Source of the DNA: CAYFIW01 sp964500645
Lineage (GTDB): Bacteria > Chloroflexota > Dehalococcoidia > Lucifugimonadales > UBA826
Assembly (NCBI GenBank): GCA_964500645.1
Contig: CAZCOH010000038.1
Location: forward strand, 1-14,706
Reading direction: 5' to 3'
DNA length: 14,706 bases
The notes under the pieces were generated by a model that made no database searches, had not been told where the DNA came from, and was given only the letters and a program-made list of their open reading frames with translations. A program made the translations under genes and the position numbers. Positions 6,204-13,638 of the stretch are shown here, one piece after another (within the stretch, counting starts at the first letter, position 1; each line of letters opens with the position of its first letter).

Positions 6204-7349
6204 ATGAAAATAGTTATAGCACCTCAGGCTTTCAAAGGAAGCATAAGCGCTATGGAGGTTTCAAAAGCTATACAAGAAGGCGTTATTAATGTTTTTCCTG
6301 AATCTGAAATCATTCTTTGTCCCGTGGCCGATGGTGGAGACGGTACATTGGAGACTTTGGTGGAAAGTACAGGAGGAAGCATAAATGAAACGACAGTAAC
6401 AGGACCTATAGGAAGTCCCGTGCGAGCACTATGGGGTGCCATGGGTGATCAGAAAACCGCTGTTATTGAAATGGCCAGAACATCGGGACTGGCTCTACTA
6501 ACATTAGGCGAAAGGGATCCTCTAAATGCGACGACATTTGGGCTCGGTGAGATCATACTTTCAGCACTTGACGCAGGTTTTCGTGACTTCATTATTGGAA
6601 TAGGTGGAAGTGCCACAAATGACGCAGGTGCAGGTATGGCCCAAGCTTTAGGTATAAAGTTGTTGGACAAAACAGGTACAGAAATTCCTGTTGGTGGAGC
6701 CGCACTACAAAATCTAAGGACAATTGATATATCCAAATTAGATAATCGAATATTGAATTCTGATTTTCAAGTTGCCTGCGACGTCAATAATCCACTTACA
6801 GGTCCTGAAGGAGCAGCAGCTATATACGGACCTCAAAAGGGAGCCAGCAAGGAACACATAGATATTTTAGACAAAGCCTTGTCAAACCTCTCTTCAATTA
6901 TAAAAAAAGACATGGGCAAGGAAGTTTCCGAAATACCAGGCGCAGGTGCAGCTGGAGGACTAGGTGCTGGGATTATGGCTTTTATGAACGGGAATCTTAG
7001 AACCGGTGTTGATATCGTTCTGGACAAAGTAGGATTAGATTCTCTGTTAGATTCAGCGGATCTAGTAATAACGGGTGAAGGAGGCCTAGATTTCCAAACA
7101 GTCTATGACAAGGCCCCGATAGGTGTCGCAAAGATGGCACAAAAAAAGAAAATTCCAACTATCGCTATATCAGGAATGTTGGGAAAAGATTTTCATGTAG
7201 TCCATGGACACGGGATAGAAGCAGCAGTATCTCTAACGAATGGACCTATGAGTTTAGAAGAAGCATCCAACAATGCGTACAACCTCATAAAAGAATGTGC
7301 TGAAGAAAGTTTAAGACTTATTTCAGTAGGAATGAAAATAAATAATTAA
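6204..7349 (+). CDS. garK: Glycerate kinase, GarK/GlxK family
   Basis: This family phosphorylates D-glycerate with ATP, in characterised members (E. coli GarK/GlxK) to 2-phosphoglycerate, feeding glyoxylate- or serine-derived glycerate into lower glycolysis. The 381-residue length is typical. Motifs in order: an opening MKIVIAPQAFKGSISA, PVADGGDGT (40-48), GIGGSATNDAGAG (132-144), CDVNNPLTGPEGAA (192-205), the glycine-rich GAGAAGGLGAG (246-256) and ITGEGGLDFQT (289-299). Two spots differ from what I remember of the family: Gln8-Ala9 where APDSFKGSL is usual, and Gly294 where TGEGRLD or TGEGKLD is usual. The ATG follows AAGGA (6192-6196) by 7 bases. The gene stands alone on the + strand between the toxin-antitoxin pair and the convergent lut operon (10 bases to the lutC stop), so it is probably monocistronic. 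The symbol marks the family; the 2-phospho product is inferred. Confidence 0.93.
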   Translation: MKIVIAPQAFKGSISAMEVSKAIQEGVINVFPESEIILCPVADGGDGTLETLVESTGGSINETTVTGPIGSPVRALWGAMGDQKTAVIEMARTSGLALLTLGERDPLNATTFGLGEIILSALDAGFRDFIIGIGGSATNDAGAGMAQALGIKLLDKTGTEIPVGGAALQNLRTIDISKLDNRILNSDFQVACDVNNPLTGPEGAAAIYGPQKGASKEHIDILDKALSNLSSIIKKDMGKEVSEIPGAGAAGGLGAGIMAFMNGNLRTGVDIVLDKVGLDSLLDSADLVITGEGGLDFQTVYDKAPIGVAKMAQKKKIPTIAISGMLGKDFHVVHGHGIEAAVSLTNGPMSLEEASNNAYNLIKECAEESLRLISVGMKINN

Positions 7350-7359
7350 GTAATTAATT

Positions 7360-8073
7360 TTATCCCACTAATATCATGTGAACTTCTCCTGGGCCGTGTA
7401 CACCAGTAACAAGAGTGTACTCTATATCAGCCGACCTACTGGGGCCAGATATCAAGTTTGAATAAGCCGGAAAGGTTCCATCGATTTTTTGAGATTTCCT
7501 GATCTTAAACAGATCATCCAAAGAATCCAGCACTTGTCCCTTTGTCACTATAGCAACATGAACAGGCGGTGCGAGTCCAACTAACCTCCCAGTATCACTA
7601 CCTGCAGTTAAAACACATGTCCCCGTCTCAGCGACAGCAAACTCAACACCCGTGATCCCTATATCTGCCTGAATAGCTTTTGCACGTAGATCAGCTGGTG
7701 AGATATTGCTACTGTCATTTATTTCGGTAAATTCTATTTGTGATTGACCGAAAACTTTATCTAAACCCAAGTCTCTAACAGCAGTCTGTGATGTGAAAAC
7801 CACTTTTGTTGCTTGTTTTTCTTGTACCAAAGATTCTAAGTACTCAATCAGATCTTCCAAAGTAACTACCCGAACTACATTCCATCCTGCTTTACTTGCA
7901 GTTTCGACAATAGTTTCATATCTTTCTTCCCACAGGGACTCAGAAGAATCAAGAATTACCCGCACCTGGTCCCGTGTCTCTTGCTCACTATCTGGGTTCC
8001 ACAAATTCGGTGACTTGGAACGACCTTTCTCAAGAGATTGTCTCAGATTCTCGAAGAAAGATTCTCTATGCAT
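7360..8073 (-). CDS. lutC: LutC, LUD-domain subunit of the lactate oxidation complex
   Basis: LutABC is the iron-sulfur, flavin-independent L-lactate dehydrogenase system first described in Bacillus subtilis (also called LldEFG or YkgEFG), converting lactate to pyruvate. This 237-residue product is a LUD (DUF162) protein: about 80 residues of N-terminal helices, then ADIGITGVEFAVAETGT (136-152), APPVHVAIV (168-176), and the characteristic end SGPSRSADIEYTLVTGVHGP (209-228) followed by GEVHMILVG. It has no cysteine clusters, as expected. It is the third gene of the operon, starting at an ATG 28 bases after the lutB stop with only a weak purine-rich ribosome site (GGAAAAG). It converges with the glycerate kinase gene. 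Confidence 0.92.
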   Translation of the reverse strand: MHRESFFENLRQSLEKGRSKSPNLWNPDSEQETRDQVRVILDSSESLWEERYETIVETASKAGWNVVRVVTLEDLIEYLESLVQEKQATKVVFTSQTAVRDLGLDKVFGQSQIEFTEINDSSNISPADLRAKAIQADIGITGVEFAVAETGTCVLTAGSDTGRLVGLAPPVHVAIVTKGQVLDSLDDLFKIRKSQKIDGTFPAYSNLISGPSRSADIEYTLVTGVHGPGEVHMILVG

Positions 8074-8101
8074 CTAAATGTACTTTTCCATAAAAATTCG
8101 C

Positions 8102-9523
8102 CTAGACATCGTTAGAATTGTTTTGTTCATTCCACATCTCAACAAAATTTTTCTTTGGCAAATGTGGAGTTTCTTTGGTTTTAGTCCAAGCGGAAGGAAA
8201 GACCGAAAATTTATCTGGTAATTTGTCGGAAATAAATCCAGCCAGACTCATTAAATTAGAAGCCCATTTAGGTGATGAAAGAAATGCAGATGCAATAGAG
8301 GATAAGGTTCTTTCAAACCTACTACCGATCAATCCCTTCTCAGATGCATTTCCTTCAGAAACTTGATTTCGTAAATGTAATAACATCCTAGGTATATCTA
8401 TATTTACAGGACACGCCTCCTTGCAGGAACCACATAAAGTGGAAGCAAATGGAAGATCTTTACCATCTGATAGTCCTGTCAACATAGGAGACACTATGGA
8501 ACCTATAGGGCCTGGATACACCCATCCATAGGAATGCCCTCCCACTTTACGGTACACAGGACAAGCATTTAAGCATGCACCACACCGAAGGCAGTACAGA
8601 GCTTCCCTTAGCTTTGGGTCGGCAATCATATTGGAGCGACCATTATCAACTATAACCAAATGGAATTCTTCAGGTCCATCTATATCTGTAGATCTCTTTG
8701 GCCCAGACACCGTTGTAACATAGCTCGACATCCACTGCCCTGTGGCAGATCTAATAAGCAACCTAAGAAACAGGCCCAAATCTGACACAGACGGAATGAC
8801 TTTTTCCATACCAACTATCGCTACATGAATCCTCGGCATCGAAGTACACATCCTCCCGTTACCTTCGTTGGTTACAATAACTAGAGTCCCAGTATCTGCA
8901 ACCATGAAATTACCACCAGTGATACCCATATCAGCATGAATGAATTTCTGCCTAAGTTGTTTTCTGGCCACCTCTGTCAGATCCTGAATACCATAATCTG
9001 GGTCAGTACCAAGTTTCTCGTTAAAAAGCTTTGAGACTTCCTCACTTGATTTGTGAATAGCAGGTGCAATTATGTGATAGGGGGCCTCGTCCGCTAATTG
9101 AACAATGTACTCTCCCAGATCAGTTTCAACCGATTCAATACCTTGAATTTCCAAATGGTGATTTAATGACATTTCTTCTGAAATCATGGACTTGCTTTTG
9201 ACTACGGATTTTACTCCGCGTTCCTTCGCTAAGTTAGTGACATAATCTGATGCATCTGATGCAGAGTTTGCATAAAACACATTCCCACCAGAATCAATTA
9301 TGTTCTTCTCTAGTTGTTCCAAATATTTATCAAGATTATCAAGAGTATGAGCCTTTATCTTCCTACCCTTTTCACGCATGCTCTCCCAATTTTCGGTCTC
9401 TGCCGAAACTTTTATTCTTTCCTCGTGAAATCCAGAGTACAAGCCAGACAGATTCTCCTGTATCTTGACATCATGAAGAGTTTCAACAGATTTTTGTTTG
9501 AATAGTTCAGTTTGAGGCTTCAT
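8102..9523 (-). CDS. lutB: LutB, LUD plus ferredoxin-domain iron-sulfur subunit of the lactate oxidation complex
   Basis: LutB is the electron-transferring subunit of the lactate utilisation complex. The 473-residue product joins an N-terminal LUD domain (about 60-300; HADMGITGGNFMVADTGT at 196-213, SGPKRSTDIDGPEEFHLV at 273-290) to a ferredoxin-type module with Cys311, Cys314, Cys317 and Cys321 (CLRCGACLNACPVYR) and Cys364, Cys367 and Cys371 (LCGSCKEACPVNI). The seven-cysteine pattern is compatible with one or two [4Fe-4S] clusters. The VGGHSYGWVYPGPIGS stretch (327-342) between the two motifs is typical of LutB/LldF. A C-terminal tail of about 90 residues follows. Its ATG lies inside the end of lutA (17-base overlap) with GAGG at 9530-9533, 6 bases upstream, so translation is probably coupled. 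Confidence 0.95.
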   Translation of the reverse strand: MKPQTELFKQKSVETLHDVKIQENLSGLYSGFHEERIKVSAETENWESMREKGRKIKAHTLDNLDKYLEQLEKNIIDSGGNVFYANSASDASDYVTNLAKERGVKSVVKSKSMISEEMSLNHHLEIQGIESVETDLGEYIVQLADEAPYHIIAPAIHKSSEEVSKLFNEKLGTDPDYGIQDLTEVARKQLRQKFIHADMGITGGNFMVADTGTLVIVTNEGNGRMCTSMPRIHVAIVGMEKVIPSVSDLGLFLRLLIRSATGQWMSSYVTTVSGPKRSTDIDGPEEFHLVIVDNGRSNMIADPKLREALYCLRCGACLNACPVYRKVGGHSYGWVYPGPIGSIVSPMLTGLSDGKDLPFASTLCGSCKEACPVNIDIPRMLLHLRNQVSEGNASEKGLIGSRFERTLSSIASAFLSSPKWASNLMSLAGFISDKLPDKFSVFPSAWTKTKETPHLPKKNFVEMWNEQNNSNDV

Positions 9524-10304
9524 TAGCTTCCTCAGATAGCATAAATTTGTCTAAAATTTCGGCTATATGCATAGGTTTGGTAGGGATGTTGTTCTTCTCA
9601 AGTCCTCCACCTATATTCATCAGACAACTGGAATCACTTGAGGTTACGAATTCGCAATCCACAGATCGTATAGAATCGATTTTTTCATTCATCATTGCCG
9701 ACGATATATCTGCAAATTTGATGGAGAACAATCCCCCAAATCCACAGCAAACCTCGGATTTGGGCATCTCAATAAATTCCACTCCATCAACGAGGTTTAG
9801 TAGCTTTCTTGGTTCTTCTTTTATCCCCAGTTCCCTACTTAAATGACAAGCTTCATGATAAGTCACCTTCGGAGTGTAACCTGAAAACTTCTTTTCAACA
9901 TCCAGTTTGCGGTCGTCATTTTCTAGGATACAGCTAACATATTCTGTAAATTCATATATTCGCGAATTTACGTCATCAATTATTGTTAGTAAATCATCTT
10001 CTTCTTCAAAAAGATCAGGATAATGATTACGTATCATACTAGTACAAGATCCTGACGGGATAACTATGTCATCTTCGACAGAGTTGTATAGTTCCAAAAA
10101 TTTTTTCCCAAGTTTCCGTGCATCAGACCAATATCCCGAATTGAAGAATGGCTGCCCACAGCAAACTTGGTTCACTTCAACTGTCGTTGAAATCCCAAGT
10201 TTATTCAACACATTGGATACACTCATTCCAACATTAGGATATATATGATTAACGACGCACGTAGCGAATATACTTACTTTGGCCTTGCTTGCCACTACGA
10301 CCAC
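9507..10304 (-). CDS. lutA: LutA, cysteine-rich (CCG) subunit of the lactate oxidation complex
   Basis: LutA carries two CCG (cysteine-rich) domains, related to heterodisulfide reductase HdrB and GlcF, likely ligating an iron-sulfur cluster during lactate oxidation. The 265-residue product shows Cys16 (FATCVV), VCCGQPFFNSGY (47-58), GSCTSM (85-90), then the second repeat YHEACHLSRELG (149-160), VCCGFGGLFSIKF (185-197) and SCLMNIGGG (226-234). The start is not ATG: the longest reading uses GTG (10302-10304) with AAGGA 5 bases upstream. An in-frame GTG at 10293-10295 lies closer to the usual LutA beginning (KVSIFATC), so the first three residues are uncertain. It overlaps lutB by 17 bases and follows the small membrane protein by 43 bases on the same strand. 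No LldP/LctP-type lactate permease is in the window. Confidence 0.94.
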   Translation of the reverse strand: MVVVASKAKVSIFATCVVNHIYPNVGMSVSNVLNKLGISTTVEVNQVCCGQPFFNSGYWSDARKLGKKFLELYNSVEDDIVIPSGSCTSMIRNHYPDLFEEEDDLLTIIDDVNSRIYEFTEYVSCILENDDRKLDVEKKFSGYTPKVTYHEACHLSRELGIKEEPRKLLNLVDGVEFIEMPKSEVCCGFGGLFSIKFADISSAMMNEKIDSIRSVDCEFVTSSDSSCLMNIGGGLEKNNIPTKPMHIAEILDKFMLSEEANEASN

Positions 10305-10347
10305 CTATGTCCTTACGAAATATATTTCTATGGGAAATCAGTTATTG

Positions 10348-10617
10348 CTAGATGAGTATCCCGCGTATAGAAAATCCAAGTATCCAGCCGATCATAAGCA
10401 AACTACCACCGGCAAAAAGTGCCCCTTCACCAGATTCCTCCGGAGGGCCACTGAACTTCATAAAAACAAGAAACCCCACCAACAGCAAGGCTATAAGCCA
10501 AACAGCCAAGGTGGTCCCACCTAAAAGTGAACCGACAATCAAACCTATGAATCCCCATACGAAGGGTATTTTGAGAACTGTAAGAAACGACATATTTATC
10601 AAAACGAAACGATACAC
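10348..10617 (-). CDS. Small three-helix membrane protein, function unknown
   Basis: I do not recognise a family. The product (89 residues from the GTG at 10617, or 81 from an in-frame ATG at 10593) is very hydrophobic, with three likely membrane helices: about 18-34, 36-54 and 66-82. An acidic loop (SGPPEESGEG, 56-65) lies between the second and third. The GTG has AGGG 4 bases upstream; the ATG has no clear ribosome site. It lies 43 bases before lutA on the same strand, and a predicted promoter lies just upstream of it, so it may lead the lut transcript. It could be a membrane accessory of that operon or an unrelated protein. The opposite strand is also open for 92 codons, but that reading is Pro/Ser-rich and looks like an antisense shadow. 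Confidence 0.6.
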   Translation of the reverse strand: MYRFVLINMSFLTVLKIPFVWGFIGLIVGSLLGGTTLAVWLIALLLVGFLVFMKFSGPPEESGEGALFAGGSLLMIGWILGFSIRGILI

Positions 10618-10631
10618 TGCACCCTTTTAAT

Positions 10632-10659
10632 TTGCAATGAAAACCAACTTATATATAGA
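10632..10659 (+). promoter_or_regulatory. Predicted promoter for the VOC gene
   Basis: TTGCAA (10632-10637) is followed after 16 bases by TATAGA (10654-10659); TATATA is available two bases earlier. This lies in the 76-base divergent gap and interleaves with the minus-strand promoter, so the two may interfere or share control. Confidence 0.35.
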
Positions 10660-10676
10660 CTACAAAAAACCATCAA
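10648..10676 (-). promoter_or_regulatory. Predicted promoter for the small membrane protein and lutABC
   Basis: On the minus strand TTGATG (10671-10676) is followed after 17 bases by TATAAG (10648-10653). Transcription would start near 10641, about 25 bases before the GTG of the membrane protein. The -10 shares its TA-rich core with the divergent + promoter. Confidence 0.4.
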
Positions 10677-10693
10677 GGAGTATGAATTAGCAT

Positions 10694-11131
10694 ATGGTAA
10701 CTGGATTTAATCACTCAGGTTTTGTGGTGAAAGATATAGATAAAATGGTAGCTTTCTACAGAGATGATCTGGGGTTACGGGTCGAGAGGGAAGTTGACAG
10801 CAAAGCCCCTCCTAGTGGAAACCATACCGGAATACCCGGCTCTCACAGGACCCTCGTCTTTGTTGGAACCGAGGGGGAGCATTCACTTGAACTTGTACAT
10901 TACATCAACCCTACTAGTCCAGAAGGTCACCTAGAGAGAAACCAACTCGGTTCCACACATATCTGCTTTAACGTCTCAGACTTAGAATTCTTGCACAAGA
11001 AATTAGTCAGCAAGGGCATTAAATTCGTCACGGATCCAATTTTTACGGACAATGATGACGGAACCAGAAGTGGAATTTGCTACTGTCAGGACCCTGAGGG
11101 GAACTGGATCGAACTTATACAGCCTTTCTAA
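10694..11131 (+). CDS. VOC (glyoxalase/bleomycin-resistance fold) metalloprotein
   Basis: The 145-residue protein consists of two beta-alpha-beta-beta-beta modules of the vicinal-oxygen-chelate fold. A complete metal quartet is placed as in glyoxalase I and related enzymes: His7 (FNHSGFVV), Glu66 (SLELVHY), His89 (GSTHICFNV) and Glu140 (GNWIELIQPF). Typical flanking motifs are FYRDDLGLRV (21-30) and DPEGNWIEL (133-141). Candidate activities are lactoylglutathione lyase, methylmalonyl-CoA epimerase, a dioxygenase or thiol-conjugate detoxification; sequence alone does not decide. The upstream AAGGAG (10675-10680) is 13 bases from the ATG, a long spacing, and an in-frame TAG at 10688-10690 rules out a longer product. 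It is divergent from the lut block and convergent with the NHL gene (10 bases between stops). Confidence 0.88.
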   Translation: MVTGFNHSGFVVKDIDKMVAFYRDDLGLRVEREVDSKAPPSGNHTGIPGSHRTLVFVGTEGEHSLELVHYINPTSPEGHLERNQLGSTHICFNVSDLEFLHKKLVSKGIKFVTDPIFTDNDDGTRSGICYCQDPEGNWIELIQPF

Positions 11132-11141
11132 TATGAATATA

Positions 11142-12164
11142 TCATTGGTATATCTGTATTCTGTGACGATTTGATTCAACCACATACAGAGTGTCTGATT
11201 GGTCAATCCGTAAGGATACAGGCCCCCAAAAATACGACTCAGTCTGAGAGGATACATGATAAGGACTGGACAAATGATCAGGTAATTCAGGAGTCAAGTT
11301 AGAGATTTGTCGCTGTTCCATTTCATCAGGATTGGAGGCAAAAAATTCTAAAGCCCATTTTGACAACGTTGATTCGCCCCTTAAGGTGTAGATATATGAA
11401 CCTTCTGGATTGTAAACTTGAACACGCTCATTACCCCAATCTGAAACATAAACAATGCCGCCACTGTCAATAGCAACACCAGTAGGACGAGTGAGATTCT
11501 CTCCTTGAGAACCTGAGCCTGAATCCCCAATCAGCTTAATGAACGCCCCTTTTGAATCAAAAACTTGCACTCTGTCATTACGCCAATCCGCCACATAGAT
11601 ATCACCTTTTCCACTTTGTGTAATTCCCCATGGCAAATTAAATTGTCCTTCTTCTGAACCTTGTTCCCCCCACTGACATATAAATTCTCCTTGAGACGTA
11701 TATTTTTGTATTCGATGATTTTTTTGGTCAACCAGATAAACATCATCTGCATCATCTACACAGATCCCCGCAGGCCCGTTAAAAGTACCCTTATCATTAC
11801 CCCTAACACCCCAATGTGACAGGTACTCCCCATCTACAGAAAATATTGTGATTCGGTTGTTATGCTCGTCAGTTATGAAAATTCTGGATCTCGAATCAAA
11901 ACACAGAGAAACCGGCCACACCATTTGACCCGGTCCATCCCCGAAACCGTATCCAAATTCATATAGATAGTCTTCCTCGAAGTTGCATACACCTACTCTA
12001 ATGGCAGAACGTCTAGCTGGGTCACATCTATTTAAGACGAAAATATTGCCTTCAGGAGATATAGCTACGTCATAAGGGTTAGCAAATCCCCGGCCATTAT
12101 TGCCATTGTTTACTATGCCGATAGTTTTTATGTATTGGACCTTATGGAAACTTTCTAGGGACAT
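11142..12164 (-). CDS. NHL-repeat six-bladed beta-propeller protein
   Basis: The 340-residue protein is built of NHL repeats, which fold as propeller blades and mostly mediate binding, sometimes lyase activity. Blades with the P-x-G/V-(I/V)-x-(I/V)-D ... (I/V)-Y-(V/L)-x-D/E ... N-x-R-(I/V)-Q pattern occur at about 26-46, 82-109, 129-156, 176-203, 225-252 and 313-340. Clear examples are VYLVDQKNHRIQKY, IYVADWRNDRVQVF and VYVSDWGNERVQVY. Blades 2 to 5 repeat every 47-49 residues. Blade 6 starts 88 residues after blade 5, separated by a non-repeat insertion (about 261-312, with STLSKWALEFFASNPDEMEQ). No signal peptide or membrane helix is present, so it is probably cytoplasmic unless exported by a non-classical route. 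It lies 55 bases downstream of the DUF1800 gene on the same strand, probably last in that operon. The ATG has only a weak ribosome site. Molecular function is unknown. Confidence 0.87.
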   Translation of the reverse strand: MSLESFHKVQYIKTIGIVNNGNNGRGFANPYDVAISPEGNIFVLNRCDPARRSAIRVGVCNFEEDYLYEFGYGFGDGPGQMVWPVSLCFDSRSRIFITDEHNNRITIFSVDGEYLSHWGVRGNDKGTFNGPAGICVDDADDVYLVDQKNHRIQKYTSQGEFICQWGEQGSEEGQFNLPWGITQSGKGDIYVADWRNDRVQVFDSKGAFIKLIGDSGSGSQGENLTRPTGVAIDSGGIVYVSDWGNERVQVYNPEGSYIYTLRGESTLSKWALEFFASNPDEMEQRQISNLTPELPDHLSSPYHVSSQTESYFWGPVSLRIDQSDTLYVVESNRHRIQIYQ

Positions 12165-12219
12165 CTACCACACATACTTTAGAAACTTGGAAGAAAAAAT
12201 ATCACTATGTATTCAAAAA

Positions 12220-13626
12220 TCAGGCAAGCTGATATTCGCGTGTTGCCGCTATCATGCACATGGTGTCAGCAATTTTTTTTCTCTCCCTGTTAGAGTCTTC
12301 TAAACTTAAATCAAACTTGCCGAGTGAAGATGCAAAATCTAGCAAAACCTCTCTGGTAAAAGGGTCTACCTCGACACGGCCCATTTCATCTAGACAGCTA
12401 TCCACAATTTCGCTGGGGCTTCCTGTGAAATTGACATCATCAATTATCCTTTGAATGATTTTTTGTACACCTGGCTTTAGAGGATTGCCAAGTTCCTTGG
12501 AGGCGAAGTTTACGCGTTCAACCAATGCCCCACTATCTATCCATTCAGTTCCCTCATGCCAACCTTCCACTGTAGGTGGGGCCAGTAGCCCTTGACCCAT
12601 ATACATTGCTTGAGACCACAGTCCCCCAACATCGAGTGTAGGTTCTGAGTAAGCTCCAGAAAGCCGCGCTATCCCAACCACTGATTCAACAGGCCCTTTA
12701 ACCTTAGTGTACCTTGCGCTATTAGATTTAAAGTAATCTGAATTGAAAAGAGTTCTAAGTACGGAAGAAACCTCGTAGTCAGTTCTAAAATACTCTTCCA
12801 TCATGCTTTCAATAACATAGTTTCCTGCATCGTCAATGTCGTCTGAACCGAAAAATTGAAACAATCTAGTACATAAGAACCTAGCAGTAGCCTCTTGACG
12901 AGTAATTATGTCGATAACATCTGATCCATTGAAATTACCCCTCTCCCCCAAGAACTGCTTTTCCGAGTCATCATGATCTTCCTCCCGGTACTCATAATGC
13001 CAAGAAATCCTCCCATACGGCCATATGGAATCTTTACTTGCACGCATGGACATGTATTCTGAATTCTTTAAAGTCCAACCTGTAAACGCTTTAGCGCATT
13101 CTTTGATATCTTCCTCACTATAGGAACCTATTCCCATGGAAAACAATTCAAGTAGCTCACGTCCATAATTCTCATTAATGGCATCTTTGTGGTTATCATT
13201 ATTGTCTAGCCACAAAATCATTGCTGGGTCCTTCGAAAGTTCCACCAATAAAGTCTTAAAGCTAGCCAGACCATAAATACGAAACATATCGATTTGGTTC
13301 AAAAGTGCTCTCGCCTGATTCAATTTCGAATATCCAGTAGCAAAAAGTCCGTGCCAAAACAAGGCCATTTTTTCTTCAAGAGGATTTTCAGTTGTGATCA
13401 TTCTATATAGCCAATATGAACCTGCTCCATCAAGCTGCCTGAGTTCCGACTGATCCACGTGATACCTACGAACTAGGTCGTCTGGCAAGTTATTTGGATC
13501 ACCTGGATCTAACAGTCTTTCAACAGTAGCCTCATATCCGATCGACAGGCAATCTTCCAACTCACGTTTTGTTGCTCCGAAGCCTGCACGCCTCATTAAA
13601 TGCGCAATAAGTTTCAAATCACTCAA
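12220..13626 (-). CDS. DUF1800 family protein
   Basis: This is a member of DUF1800 (PF08811), a family without an established biochemical role that commonly sits beside DUF1501 genes, as here. Of 468 residues, the recognisable family landmarks are HLMRRAGFGATKRELE at 9-24, KMALFWHGLFATG (86-98), MILWLDNNDNHKDAINENYG (136-155) followed by RELLELFSMG (156-165), CAKAFTGWTL (177-186), and LAPPTVEGWHEG (348-359). The product begins directly at the domain, with no signal peptide. The start is a TTG codon (13624-13626) with a strong GGAGG (13634-13638) 7 bases upstream; the first in-frame ATG (codon 11) would cut into the conserved HLMRRAGFG motif. It follows the DUF1501 gene by 39 bases and precedes the NHL gene by 55, consistent with one operon. 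Confidence 0.93.
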   Translation of the reverse strand: MSDLKLIAHLMRRAGFGATKRELEDCLSIGYEATVERLLDPGDPNNLPDDLVRRYHVDQSELRQLDGAGSYWLYRMITTENPLEEKMALFWHGLFATGYSKLNQARALLNQIDMFRIYGLASFKTLLVELSKDPAMILWLDNNDNHKDAINENYGRELLELFSMGIGSYSEEDIKECAKAFTGWTLKNSEYMSMRASKDSIWPYGRISWHYEYREEDHDDSEKQFLGERGNFNGSDVIDIITRQEATARFLCTRLFQFFGSDDIDDAGNYVIESMMEEYFRTDYEVSSVLRTLFNSDYFKSNSARYTKVKGPVESVVGIARLSGAYSEPTLDVGGLWSQAMYMGQGLLAPPTVEGWHEGTEWIDSGALVERVNFASKELGNPLKPGVQKIIQRIIDDVNFTGSPSEIVDSCLDEMGRVEVDPFTREVLLDFASSLGKFDLSLEDSNRERKKIADTMCMIAATREYQLA

Positions 13627-13633
13627 ACTTTCG

Positions 13634-13638
13634 CCTCC
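13634..13638 (-). promoter_or_regulatory. Ribosome binding site fixing the TTG start of the DUF1800 gene
   Basis: GGAGG on the minus strand lies 7 bases before the TTG at 13624-13626, an optimal spacing. It decides the start in favour of the rare TTG codon over the ATG ten codons later. Confidence 0.7.

Noticed and set aside
6449..6736. Minus-strand 95-codon ORF inside glycerate kinase
   Set aside because: Ala/Pro/Ser-rich antisense of a gene with unmistakable kinase motifs.
7336..7365. AT-rich partial dyad at the glycerate kinase/lutC junction as a terminator
   Set aside because: Stem is nearly all A-T with mismatches, and no stable hairpin plus T-tract can be drawn.
7793..8077. Plus-strand 94-codon ORF opposite lutC
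   Set aside because: Antisense shadow of the N-terminal half of lutC; no ribosome site or recognisable pattern.
9547..9846. Plus-strand 99-codon ORF inside lutA
   Set aside because: It lies wholly opposite a gene with clear CCG motifs and has no features of its own.
10352..10630. Plus-strand 92-codon ORF opposite the small membrane protein
   Set aside because: Its product is Pro/Ser/Lys-rich with no domain pattern, has no good ribosome site, and mirrors a strongly hydrophobic minus-strand product; it reads as an antisense shadow.
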